From Bipolaris cookei (lineage: Eukaryota > Ascomycota > Dothideomycetes > Pleosporales > Pleosporaceae): 64,000 bases of DNA. A program made the position numbers and the translations under genes. Of this stretch, positions 46,737 through 58,812 are shown one piece after another (the first letter of the stretch is position 1; each line of letters opens with the position of its first letter). The notes below the pieces were generated by a model. It was not told the DNA's origin. It saw only the letters and a program-made list of their open reading frames with translations, and did no database searches. The stretch covers positions 63,432-127,431 of the forward strand of contig NRSV01000003.1 in NCBI GenBank assembly GCA_002286855.1. Reading direction: 5' to 3'.

Positions 46737-47568
46737 GGACATGCAGTTGACTGACTAGCATGCTGTCTAGTGTCTTTTCATGTCCGGCGTGGTATGTCAT
46801 CGGGGCGCATCTAGGCCTCGGCAGGCATACATGATGCCGATGCGGTGAATATCGCATTACACACGGCGCATCTCGGCAGTGTTACTAGCTGCTAGCCCGC
46901 TCGCACTTCACACACGCTTAATTCAGCAGGATTTATGAGCGTCGGCAAGCTGATAGGTAGTACATAGTATGTATGTAGAGTGCGACCAAAATTTGCTGCT
47001 CACGTAAGAATGGGTTCCATATTTCTGCAGACTTGAGATAAGATCGGGGTCCGAGACGTGGGGATACTAATCACGTGGTTTGCACGTTTTCACATAGATG
47101 TTCACCGAGATACAGGGTCCCATGTTTACTCATGAGCTTTTCTGGAACTTTTACGTGGAGCCGCTGGCGAAAGAATTTGACAAGTTACGGGTAGGGGCTC
47201 CGGCAACGGAAGCCATGGGCCAGGCCCGGGACCCCTCATGCGTACATTCTCACAGAATAACAAGGCCGGTAATATAAACGGTATTCTCATAGTGACGCTT
47301 ATTAACCCCCGGGCTGGAATCCTAGCGCGACGGGCCAATCATGGCTGTTTTAATTGATGTGGATGACCGGCATTCCCTGGCTCCGCGCTATTACCGCATG
47401 TAACTCATCTTTCGGGATTGACACATTTTCAGAACAGTCCTCCCGCTCTTTCTTTCCCACTCTTTCTTTCCCACTCTTCTCTCCAACCCTGACTTCAGCA
47501 CAAAAATACATATATACAAATCCTCATCGCATCCTCTTGCAGATTCACGCCCCGCGTAATCAACCACC
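46737..47568. other. Intergenic: HEM1 promoter
   Basis: 832 bp between the SAM-like gene's stop and the HEM1 start. A CACGTG box lies at about 47072. Pyrimidine-rich tracts (47440-47490) and a possible 5' UTR splice acceptor (TTGCAG at about 47536-47541) lie close to the start. No gene is supported. Confidence 0.5.
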
Positions 47569-49489
47569 ATGGAGGCTCTTTTGCGCCAGTCAAAGTCCAT
47601 GTGTCCGTTCCTTCACAAGACGTCACCCGCCACGCTGCGCTCCCTCTCCACCACCACGGCTGCCGCTGCCCGCCATGAAGTGTCGCCTGGCGCTGGCAGC
47701 ATGTCGAATCTCCAGGTGCTCGCTCGCCGCTGCCCCATCATGGGTAAGGCACTTGCTGTGCAGACTGCCCGCAATGGCAACAATGCACTAGCCGGCGCTT
47801 TCGGCGGTGTGCGTGCTTACCACTCGCGTGTGAACCGGGCAAGACTCCATACGACAGCGTCCAAGGAGGCTCAGGCTATTGATATTGAGAATCTGAGAGG
47901 CCAGAAGGGTATGCATGTTTGCAAGAGAATACATGACATCAACAAGCTAACGCAGCACAGGCCTGGCTCCGTTCCCCCACGCACCCCTCAAACCTGTTGT
48001 TAGCAAGCCTTCCAACTTTGCCGCCCCTGTTGCTTCTAAGGGCTCCAAGTTCGACTACGAAGGCTTCTACCAAAACGAACTTGAGAAAAAGCACAAGGAC
48101 AAGTCGTACCGATACTTCAACAATATCAACCGTCTGGCCAAGGAGTTTCCTCGTGCGCACAAGGAATCAGCCGAGGACAAGGTGACGGTATGGTGCTCCA
48201 ACGACTACCTGGGCATGGGCCGCAACCCACATGTGCTCAAGACCATGCATGAAACGCTGGACACGTATGGAGCGGGTGCCGGAGGCACTAGGAACATCTC
48301 GGGTCACAACAAGCACGCCGTGGCGCTGGAGAACACAATCGCAAAGCTGCACTCCAAGGAGGCCGCGCTTGTCTTTTCTTCGTGCTATGTAGCCAACGAT
48401 GCGACGCTGGCAACTTTGGGCAGTAAATTGCCCAATTGCGTCATTCTCTCAGACAGCCTAAACCACGCTTCTATGATCCAGGGCATTCGCCACTCTGGCG
48501 CAAAGAAGATGGTATTTAAGCACAACGATGTTGCAGATCTTGAAGCAAAGCTGCAGTCAATTCCGGCAGAGTATCCCAAGATCATTGCATTTGAGAGTGT
48601 ATACAGCATGTGCGGATCCATTGGTCCTATTGAGGAAATCTGCGATCTTGCCGAAAAATATGGCGCGATCACCTTTTTGGATGAAGTCCATGCTGTAGGC
48701 ATGTACGGACCACACGGCGCTGGCGTTGCGGAGCATCTGGATTATGAGGCACACAAGGCAGGCCGACCCCAAGGCACGTTTCAGGATCGCGTGGACATTA
48801 TCACTGGTACGCTCGGAAAGGCATATGGCACTGTTGGCGGCTATATTGCAGGCTCTTCTAAGCTAGTTGATACGATTAGGTCGCTCGCTCCCGGCTTCAT
48901 ATTCACTACCTCGCTGCCACCCGCAACCATGGCCGGTGCTCAGACTGCTATTGAATACCAGGCAAACTACCAAGGTGACAGGCGCCTGCAGCAACTGCAC
49001 ACTCGAGCAGTCAAGGATGCACTGAACGCCAAGGACATTCCCGTCATCCCGAACCCTAGCCACATTGTACCCGTGCTTGTTGGTAACGCTGAGATTGCCA
49101 GAAAGGCGTCGGATATGCTTTTGGAGGATTGGGGCATCTACGTGCAGGCGATCAACTACCCTACCGTTCCAGTCGGTCAAGAGCGCCTTCGCATCACGCC
49201 CACGCCTGGCCATGTCCGCGAGTACCGGGAGCATCTGGTCGAAGCTATTGATGCCGTGTGGACACAGCTTGGAATCAAGCGCACCAGCGAGTGGGCTGCC
49301 GAGGGCGGCTTCATTGGCGTGGGCGAAGCTGATAAGACCAAGGAAGCTCCTCTCTGGACAGACGAGCAGCTTGGCCTTGTTGATGTCATCCGCGAGATGA
49401 AGGCCGGCCAGGGCGCGACTGGTGTGCTCGAAGCTGTGCTTGAGCACGAGCGCAAGGCCACGGCCCAGACTGTTGCAGCCGTAGCATAG
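47569..49489 (+). CDS. HEM1: HEM1: mitochondrial 5-aminolevulinate synthase, two exons
   Basis: PLP enzyme condensing glycine and succinyl-CoA to 5-aminolevulinate, the first committed step of haem synthesis in the mitochondrial matrix. Exons are 47569-47908 and 47961-49489; the intron is 52 nt (GTATGC..CAG, with a GCTAAC branch site). The product is 622 aa. The N-terminal ~110 residues form an Arg/Ser/Ala-rich targeting presequence with two Cys-Pro haem-regulatory motifs (SMCPFL at residues 12-13, RRCPIM at 55-56). The catalytic core has NDYLGMGRNP, GAGAGGTRNISG, DEVHAVGMYGP and the PLP lysine in TLGKAYGTVGG (K400). It ends with a fungal-type extension after the aminotransferase fold. All expected residues appear intact. 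Confidence 0.96.
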
Positions 49490-50045
49490 ACGCACATATA
49501 TTTTTGTGTATATGGTGACGATGGTCTGGTCGCTCGTTTGTACAGTTTGAGACCTGAATAGCTTAAGATGATGGCTTAAAAGCGCAGCGCAATACAATTG
49601 TCATTTGTCTGCATAGATACTGTTCCATGATATGCGTGTGTGTTATTATTTGTGCATGTGGCGGTGTGCACGGTAGTGGTGATGATGAATTGCGGTGATA
49701 CAATAGGCAGCGGCGCAGACAAAGAGTCGAGGTGAATGAATGCACGGTCGGAAGCTAGCGGAGCTCGCGATGTCTTGAGCCTGTGCAAGTTCCAGACACG
49801 CTTTCATCATCAACCCGCGCCCACCGCAACGCGACTTTCGCCCTCCTGCTCTGGCCCTGCCCACCAACCTGGACCCGCGCTTCTTCTCCAGTCTCTGTAT
49901 TGCTCATTGACTGCATAGCACGCGCGCGCCAACGTCAACTACGCATTGTAGAGCTAGCACTCTCACGAGCAACCACCGCATGCTCGCCTCATATTTTATC
50001 AACCCCCAGTTCGCGCCGGTCTCTCGATCCTGAGAGGGTACCACC
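49490..50045. other. Intergenic: HEM1 3' UTR and THO2 promoter
   Basis: 556 bp between co-oriented genes. The right half is C/T-rich and leads directly to CACCATGG at 50042-50049, a strong initiation context. No further gene was seen. Confidence 0.5.
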
Positions 50046-53000
50046 ATGGCTCCCCCGCCAAAGCGAAAGCGACCTGACCGCACTTACTCACAGGATGACG
50101 ACCGCACCGGCCGTCCGTCGCCGCATCGCCCGCAGAACATGGTACTCGCGCATAACCAGCAGCAAACCAACAGCCCACGCGGCGGAGGCGGAGCTGGTAG
50201 GCGGCCCAGCAGAAACAATGGCCGCGGTGGCTCCAGCGTGCCCCAGAGCCCCAACGTCTCGCATGCATCGCCGCCTGCCATGTCGCCCACCAGCAATACT
50301 TCCTTCACACCAGCCAGGCCGCCTCAGCCAATACCGTCCACTCCTGTGCGCCCTGCTGCCCCTGCGCAGCCCTCGAGACCCACGACGCCGCGCCAGGTGC
50401 CTGAGAGCAATGAGTACCTGACACCAGATCGGGTCGCTCGTTGGAATGGCGATGCACGCGACGCCGTGGTGCAGACTGCTTTGTCTGCCCAGCGCGAGGG
50501 CAATGTACTCACCCTATCAGTAATATTCCACGAAATCATCGAGGCGTCCGTAAACCATGTCCTGGATGCCGGCGAGTTGGGCTCCATGGTGCGGGACATT
50601 TTATCAGTACCGACCGACGACGACATTGACTCAACATCGACATTCCTTGATACGTTGAGTTCATTCACGCATGATGAGAGCAAGCAGGCGGTTGTACGGC
50701 AAATGCTTGTTGCCACCAGCATCGACGTTTCACGCATGCGCTCCGAGCTCGAGAACGACCTCTTGAAGTCGCTGGGTCTGGTTCGCGATAGTTTTGGCAA
50801 GATGGCTGTTCGCAAAGCCACCCACGCACTGTACCGGCAATCCAACTACAACCTTCTGCGCGAAGAGACCGAGGGCTACTCGAAGCTGATGACCGAATAT
50901 TTCACCACGGTGAACAGCGAACCACCAAACCAGGAAGTCGTGAGCGAGACCTACCAACGGGTAAACGCCCTCATTGGCGCTTTCGACTTGGATATTGGAC
51001 GAGTCCTCGATGTGACACTCGATGTGTTTGCCAATCTTCTAGTCAAACACGGTAGATTCTTCGTCAAGCTGTTACGGACGAGCGCATGGTGGCCCGAGCT
51101 ACGCGGTTTCGACAATATCGAATGGGAGGAACCCGAGGTTCCCACGCTTCCGCGCTGGGCTGAGCCGGTCTCCAAGCTCTGGTATTATTCGGATGAAGAG
51201 AAGGAAGAGCAGCTGCGACTACGCGAGTCCCGAGACCGAAAGTTCTGGCAACGTGTAGGCGAGCTGGGCGATCGGGCAGGCGTTCAGGCATTCTTTGAGC
51301 TTGGTGCACGCCGTGTTATTTCGAACAACCGACAGCCGGACCAAACACTACCCGCCGAAGGTGCATCGCTCTCCAAGCAGCAAGCAACTCGAAAATGGGC
51401 AGACGAATGGATGACGCAAACCAAGACTCTCCCCCCCTCTGGAAACGACATCGCAGCACAACTTCTTGGCTTCAAGCTTCGTTTCTATGCCTCTGACGTC
51501 CGCGATGCTTCAGACGTCCTCCCTGAGAACCTCATGTATCTAATCGCGCTCTTAATCAAGATTGGATTCATTTCCATTCTCGACCTGTATCCACATCTAT
51601 ACCCATTGGAGGAGGATATGGCTGCGCACAAGGAGAAGCTTCTGAAGGCTAAGAAGGAAAAAGAGGACAAGGAACGCGGTGCAGTTTCTAATGCGTTGAC
51701 TATGGCTGGCGCATTACCTGACGATACACCTGGACAACCTGTCGTCTCCCGTCTGAGGGATGCTGAAAACAAATCAAAACCGGACACTGGAAGAAATACA
51801 CCTGTAAACTCCGACGAGCCTACAGAAAAGAAGAAAGACCTCCCCGAGCCAACGGATCAGAAATATACGCTTCTGAAAAGTCTGCTGTGTATTGGCGCGC
51901 TACCAGAAGCATTATTCATCCTTGGACGCCATGCCTGGTTCCTGGAAGTTTATCCTGAGCTTCAGGACCTCATCTTCCGTTTGGCCCACCACTCCGTGAG
52001 CAAGATGTACGAAGCATCAAAACCTATGCCGTTTGAAGAGCCCGCCATTTCTATGAAAGGATCAAGTGTACGTGGCCCTCAGAGGCCTAGCGACTTCGTT
52101 CCTCGACGAACTCTTCGATGGGCCAAACCTGACCAGAAGGATTCTGATGGAGGCGTTGATTACAAGTTCTATTGGGAAGACTGGGTTGACAATGTCCCTG
52201 TGTGCCAAGAAGTAGGCGACGTGATCAAGCTTTGTACCAGTCTTTTAGGCTTGGTCGGAGCCGAGTGCGGCAGGGATACTGTGCTCCTGACAAAGATCAT
52301 ACGCATCGGCAAGCGAAATCTAACTGATAACCCCTCAGAAGAGAACCAGAAACGATGGATCAACTTTTCAGCCACCTTTATCGCGCCTGCGGTATCCTTC
52401 ACCGGCAGGAACCCTGGGATAATCAATGAGGTGTGGGACCTCTTCAAACATTTCGACACCGCCACTCGATACACCATTTACCAACAATGGTTCAACGGGA
52501 TGCTCAAGCCAGCCAGCAAGAGGGCTTTTGAACAAGTCCGCGACGAGACCAAAAAGACAATGAGCCGTATTTCTGCTACCAATACGAAGGAGTATGGCCG
52601 TAAAATTGCCAAAATTTCGTACGCCAGCCCTGGATGGGTCTTCAAGACAACAGTCAAGCAACTAGTCAACTACCCCAATATGATTACTGCTTTGGTGGAG
52701 TGCAGCCGATATCTCACCTTGCTCGGATACGACGTCTTAACCTGGACCTTGGTTACATACCTTCTCAGCCCCGATAAAGGCTCGCATCAGGACGATGGCA
52801 TGCTATCTGCCCCTTGGCTCAAGAACATTGCTACCTTCGTTGGCAAAGCTTACGCAAAGTACCATTTGATGGACCCGGTTCCAATACTGCAACTCACCAT
52901 GCGCCAACTCTTAATTGCGGAAGGTGAGCTCTACATGTTGGATGTGCTTGAGCAGATGGTCAAGTCTATGGGTGGAATCAGCCTCAGCGGATCCGTCTCC

Positions 53001-56000
53001 GAGGCAATGACCCTAGCCCTCTGTGCTGGGCCGGCGCTTCGAACCTTTACTTTGCAGCATCGCTTGGCGGATTATCGACACTTGGCTGGTTCTTCTGCGC
53101 GACGTTTGGTTAGATGCCTGAAAGAGACAGGTTTGGGACCACAGATTCTTATTGCACTTGCGCAGCATGTGGAGGCTTACGTTCACCGTGTCGATCAGCA
53201 AGATGTTCCCGACAAGCCGGTTCTCTTCAACGTTGACAAGCTTCGCTCCAACCTCCTTCAGTATCTGGAGCTCCTCCGAGCATACGTTACCGTGGATGAC
53301 TTCGACGCCATCTTCCCGCCTCTCATCGAGATGATGTCTGATTTCAACATCGAGCCAGATGTTGCCTTCACCATTGCTCGCGCAAGTATAGCGGCCAAGG
53401 CTAATGAGTTCCGAGCTGATCAACGCGCGAAACTCATTGCCAACACGCAGTCAAATGGCGATGCTTCTATGACAGGCATCGAAGAGGATTCAGCCACAAA
53501 CGGCGCTAAAGCCGAAGTAACAGCTACCGAGTCAACAAAGACGAGCGAAGATGTCGAAATGGCAGATACAGATCCATCTGCCGTCTCGAAGAGCCTTTCA
53601 TTACCTGAAATTCCAAACGCAGAAATCGAGCGCTTGGCAACCCAGCTCCAAGAAAAGTTACCCGCTAAGTTTGGTAACCACCCATGTTTGTCATACTATG
53701 TCACCTTTTGGCAACTTTCTCTGCCAGATGTCGACATTGGGGGAATCGATCAACAGTACAAAGAGACGATTGAATACTTCGAGCGGCAGTTGCCTGCCCC
53801 AGTCCCTGACCGCCGTGGCTATCGATCCAACGTTCCGAAGGCGGAAACCGATGCCGCACGACGGGCAAAGCATGAAATTCCTAAACTCAAGGAAGAAAGA
53901 CAAAACGTTACACAAGCCAACACCGCGACACAAGACAGCCTCAGGGCTGAGCTCAAGGGATGGTTTGCCGGTGTACCAATGATTGGTCCACAGTGTGATG
54001 CGTTGCACAATGCTTTGCTTCAAGACTGCTTCGTTCCACGCAGCCGCATGTCGCTGGAAGACGCGCAATATGCCTCGTCCATGCTCATGTTCATGCATAG
54101 CTCAGGCGTTCCTGGATTTCGCATGAGTAGACTATTGGACGTCCTCTTCACTACCAACAGACTTACATGCATTATCAGCATGTATACCGAAGCAGAGTCA
54201 TTGTCTTTTGGTCGATTCCTTAGTGACATACTTCGTGAGCTACAAGCTTGGCACGAGAACAAGGACGATGCGTACGCCAAGAACGCACAAGGAACAGAAA
54301 AGAACCTCCCTGGTTTTGGAAGGAGTTATGATGCCAATGGGAACGCCACAAGTTTCTTTACGTACGATCAGTTTTGCATGGTGTTGTTCAAGTGGCACAA
54401 GGCGCTTACTACTGCGCTGAAGACTTGTCTTGAGACTGGCCGCTACATGCAGATGCGCAATGCTATCAACGTTTTGCATGCTCTGGGTAACAACTTCCCC
54501 AAGGTTCAGAGCTTGGGTACAGAGCTGAAGCAGACAATCGAACATCTGAGCAAGAACGAGGAGAGGGGTGACCTCAAGAAATCATTGGAATCGGTCCTGG
54601 GTCCTATTACTAAGGGTGAGAAGTCATGGCAGGAGGACCATGTATTCCGTAATGTAAGTCCACTTAATTTGCTGATTATCCGACGGCGAACTGACGCAAC
54701 CCAGGTACCCGCACCAACGTCTGTTCCTGGAAGTACGACCAATGCTAGTGACAAGGCTGCGGCGGAAAACAGGAAGCCTTCACAAACACAGGACACAAAG
54801 CTCAATGCATCTGCACCTGCTTTCAAGCCAACTCCCGAACCGTAAGTGAAGTATTGACACCGCCATTCCCAGTAATGAGACTGATCGCCCCTCTTAGAAA
54901 CGGAGCCCAGCAAACCTCTCTACGAGACATGGACGACAACACATCGAAGCGTAATGCTTCAACACCCGGAACTCCTGCGCCCTCAAGAGAAAGAGACCCG
55001 ATCAATCCCACGTCTAGACACTCTGAGGCTCAGCCATCTACTCCCTCTCAACAACAGGAGCTGGTAATGGGTAGATCTGCCCCTAAGCCGGGTCCTCCCA
55101 TGTACCCGTCATCTGTACCACAAAGACCAGATGGTAGAAACATGCCCATGCAATCCGCCACGGCTGGAAGACCATCGCATGCTTTGCCATCACGGCCGGA
55201 CTCACAGCCATCGAGGGCACGACAATCAGAACGTCCTGTTATGGATCGGCCGCCAGAAGCTGCGCATAGCCGTTACGACAACCGAGGTCCTCCACAGAAT
55301 GACTATGGTCGACTGGACCGTCCCGGAGACGTCGGACGTCACCGTGAGCCATCTCCTGGTCGTCGTGGGCGAATGCCTGATGGTAGGACTCCTGAAAGGA
55401 TACCTCCTACGGCCGAACACCGAGAATGGTCTGGCAGAGAGCGCGACTATGACGACCGCGTTTTGCGCGCACCGCTACGAGATACACGGGCGCCACCAGT
55501 TCGACCACCACCCACCTGGGATGCGCGCGATGCCAGAGACCCTCGAGATCAACGTGAGCGTTCTGACCCTCGCATGCACCCTGTACCTCTAGCGATGGAG
55601 ACTCGTCGGATGTCGTCTTCCACCTCATTGAGTAATGAATATCGACGAGAGGTTCCGCCAGCCAATGTTCCTTACGGTATGGAACAGAATGACAGGCCTC
55701 AACGGCTGCTCCAGGCGCCGATATCGGCTAAGGAGGAGCCCACGGTTAATCCCGCTCGTGCTGCCCTCATCAATCAAGTTGAGCATGGCAGACACGAAGC
55801 ACCGAGGCCTGACCGCGACAGTCGTCGGGAGCGTGATTCTCGTTTGAATTCTCCTCGTCATGGCGATGATAGGCGCGGGGAAGATCGTCGAATGGAGGAG
55901 CGCTTGCCTGGCTATCATGGACGCAGCGACATGCCGCGTGAACATCGAGATGACCGCTCCCTACCTCTACCACCCAGCAATCGAGACCGACGGGATGAAT

Positions 56001-57142
56001 TGGGATCGGGCGCACCTACAGGACCGCGTGGCGGACGCAACGATCCCGCCACATCATCTCGTGCATCAAGGGACATGTTTCAACCAAACTCTGGCTCACG
56101 ATCCTCGGGGCATCAGGCCCAGGACCCCAATTACGGAAGATTGAACCAACCCTCGGAGCCTGGGCCACCATCAGGACCTCGCAGTGACCGGACGTCGTCA
56201 CAGTCGCAACCTCCTACACCTACTGCACCTTCTGGTCCTGCAGCATCACTACCTGCAAGTGTCCACCCCAGTAGGCTTGTGAATATCGAAGCCAGAGGAC
56301 CCAATGGTCCGCCACTGCAGATGAACGTACCAAACGTTCCAAGCGGTCCGCGAGGTTCTAACAGAGCATCTCAGGGCCAAATTCCGTCATCGCCAAATGG
56401 TTGGGGTCCTCCTACGGGCCCCGCAGCTGGAGACCGGGGATCAAGAAATGGTGGGAACCCCTTACGGACTATCAATAATGTCTTGTCAGCGAACACGCCT
56501 GCTGAAAGGTCTGGTGATCGTAATGTCCCGCCTACCAACCCACCAGTTCGTGGTCGCGGAGCCGCTCGAGCCAATGGACCGATAGATGGATCCGGTGGCA
56601 CGGCAAGTCCCATGTTACCACCGCCTCATGGTTCAACGCCAAGCCGTATGGAAAATCAATATCAGAGAGGTGGTAGAAACGATGACAGTCAAAGCAGGGT
56701 AGAAGGTATCCTGCAGGAAGAGATTCGCTCAGAGTCTCGTAGCCACAAGGACAGCAGACGGAGTGAAAAGTCAGGACGAGAGCGATCAACAGATCGACCC
56801 GACCGTCGCTCTGATGAACGAAGCAACCGCAGTGGGACATCGGATCGCATAGAAGGCGAGCGTAGCTCTGAGCGTGAGCGTGGAGGACGAGAAAAACGTG
56901 GTAGTGATAGAGAAAGCAGTCGACGAGATCGCGAACGAGAAGGCGAGTCGAGGTCAGGACGGGAACCACGTGAGAGCAGCAGGCGTGAGCGAGGCTCCCG
57001 TGATGAGGGACGAACTTCAGGGAGGGACGAACGCGATAGGCGAAGCCGAGGAAACGGTGGAGGAAGTGGGGGAGACGATGGTCGCAAGAGAGGCCGTGAT
57101 CCCCAGGACCAAGCACATGGTGATGCGAAGAGAAGGCGATAG
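50046..57142 (+). CDS. THO2: THO2: THO/TREX complex subunit 2, three exons
   Basis: Large scaffold of the THO complex, which couples transcription elongation to mRNP assembly and export in the nucleus. Exons are 50046-54653, 54705-54841 and 54898-57142, with introns of 51 and 56 nt. The product is 2329 aa. In order: a Pro/Ser/Gly-rich basic N-terminus (about 1-125); the long helical THOC2 N-terminal region (about 135-870); the THOC2 middle motif around 870-930 (GWVFKTTVKQLVNYPNM); and the Tho2 C-terminal helical domain to about 1530 (LPDVDIGGIDQQY, NLPGFGRSYDANG). A disordered tail of about 750 aa follows, rich in Pro/Ser/Arg/Asp and passing into RS/RD/RE repeats (about 2150-2329). Intron 1 is in phase and stop-free, so it could also be translated. 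The reverse-strand frames inside the Arg-rich tail are compositional shadows. Confidence 0.93.
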
Positions 57143-58812
57143 AATCATCCATTATTGGGAGTCAGGGAATTGCTTATCAGACGCAAAGATGAGGGATAAT
57201 GAAAGGATCATCGACAGCAGCAGAAGTCATCCGTCTCATCGAACAACATATTATCTTTTTTTCTCTCGCTTTTATTTCAGACTCGGCGAACATACAAACA
57301 GGAAAGGGGTGGGGGAGAGGCTGCATTGCACGGCGTCCATCTATCGATTCTTCTTTACCATACCTCTCCTCAAAGCATCTTTTTTTTGCTCACTCTCTTT
57401 CTTGAAAGAGCGTATACATACACTATTACGATACCCTGAACCAATAATCGCAAAATCTTTCATACGGAAATACATATTTTGGGCTTCTTTCTTGGGATGA
57501 GAATTGAGTTTGGGCAATGAGTTTTTTATTGAATATGCAGTTGGTATTATTCTATTGGGCCAAAGTTTTTGGTTGGGTTTCTTCTGGGGGTTTGTATTAT
57601 TAATAGCGCTGCTGCGAGGAGTAAGGTGATGAGGATCAAGCTATGAAGGCTGTCGGATTGGTGCTATAGAAAGCATGTTTCGTCTATACAGCACTTGGAC
57701 AAGGTGCCGTGTGTCTTATTAGCTATCTCCGTCTTTAGCTAGCGCCTAGTCACGAACGAATACCACAATTTCTTACAGCCAGTTCAGCCAGACCAGCCGG
57801 AGAAGCCAAGTCAGTGAACAGTGGGTAATTACAGCTGTAGATATATAGATAGAGTGAGATTGGAGCTAAAGCTGCACCCCTCTTCAACACCGCTTAATGG
57901 CTGCAAGTATATATGATGTTACCAATCACCGCCACTGGAAAGTTTCAGGGCCTGTTCGATTGCTCCGTTCTACTTGGGTTCGTAGATGTCGGTTAGCGTT
58001 GCAACTACGCTTATCTAAGTTAGGATGACAACAGAAAGGGCTAGTCACGTAGTTCAACGGCCTTTCTATAAATTCTTCTGTTACACGGGGTTTGGATCTA
58101 TACTTCTCTATCCGAGTTCTTACTAGGGCCGGTGAGCTTTACGCTAGTGTTCCGTGAGTGTTGTTTGGCGATTCGTAGTGGAAAAGAGTTATGGATGTAA
58201 CCGGGGGTTTTGACAAACTACTAATCTATATTCGATATCGACTAACAGGTAACAATCTTGTTAAGTAAAGTAACTAGTAAGAAAGTACAATTTGGGTTGA
58301 CCACAGCGAGGGTAATAATGAAATTCATCCATCCTTATATCCTCATTGCTTTCAGTCCTGACATCTGGGTCTTCTGGTTAAGCCTGTAGCATCTGCAGAT
58401 GTCCCTAATGTCCTGATATCTTGGCGAGATGTCAATCATGTAACATAGCGCAGGGCGCGCTGACCATTACCTTTTGACGGGTATTTGGTTGGCTCCCAAC
58501 CTCGTCCTCTCGTCAAGGAGAGAATCCTTCCTGTTATTTGTAACACCCGTCTCGTAGCGTCGTTTTACCGAATATAACGCTATTTCCATCTCCGTTTTCC
58601 TGACGGAACCCAGATTAGGTATAACCGAAGGAAAAACGAAGACGGAACCGAACAGAGCCTCAATCTCCGTCTTACTGCATGCCCACGAGTATAGCCGAAG
58701 TACCCACATTCTCACGTAGTCGCAGCGGCATCCATGGACCGGGCCGTGTAAAATATATACCAATCTCGATCTTGAAAACTCCCACTGCCACGATATTATC
58801 CGGTTTTTCTTC
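57143..58812. other. Intergenic region, 1.7 kb, between THO2 and the decayed locus
   Basis: The THO2 3' UTR occupies the left part, with CT-rich and T-rich stretches to about 57.5 kb. The rest is AT-rich with no recognised coding segment. Near 58570-58680 similar CTCCGT/ACGGA-type words recur in both orientations, suggesting a small degraded repeat; ends could not be defined. Confidence 0.45.

Noticed and set aside
56532..57152. 206-codon reverse-strand open frame over the end of THO2
   Set aside because: It mirrors the Arg/Ser/Asp-rich repeats of the THO2 tail; its Cys/His/Leu-rich translation has no family motif and it overlaps a clear coding exon.
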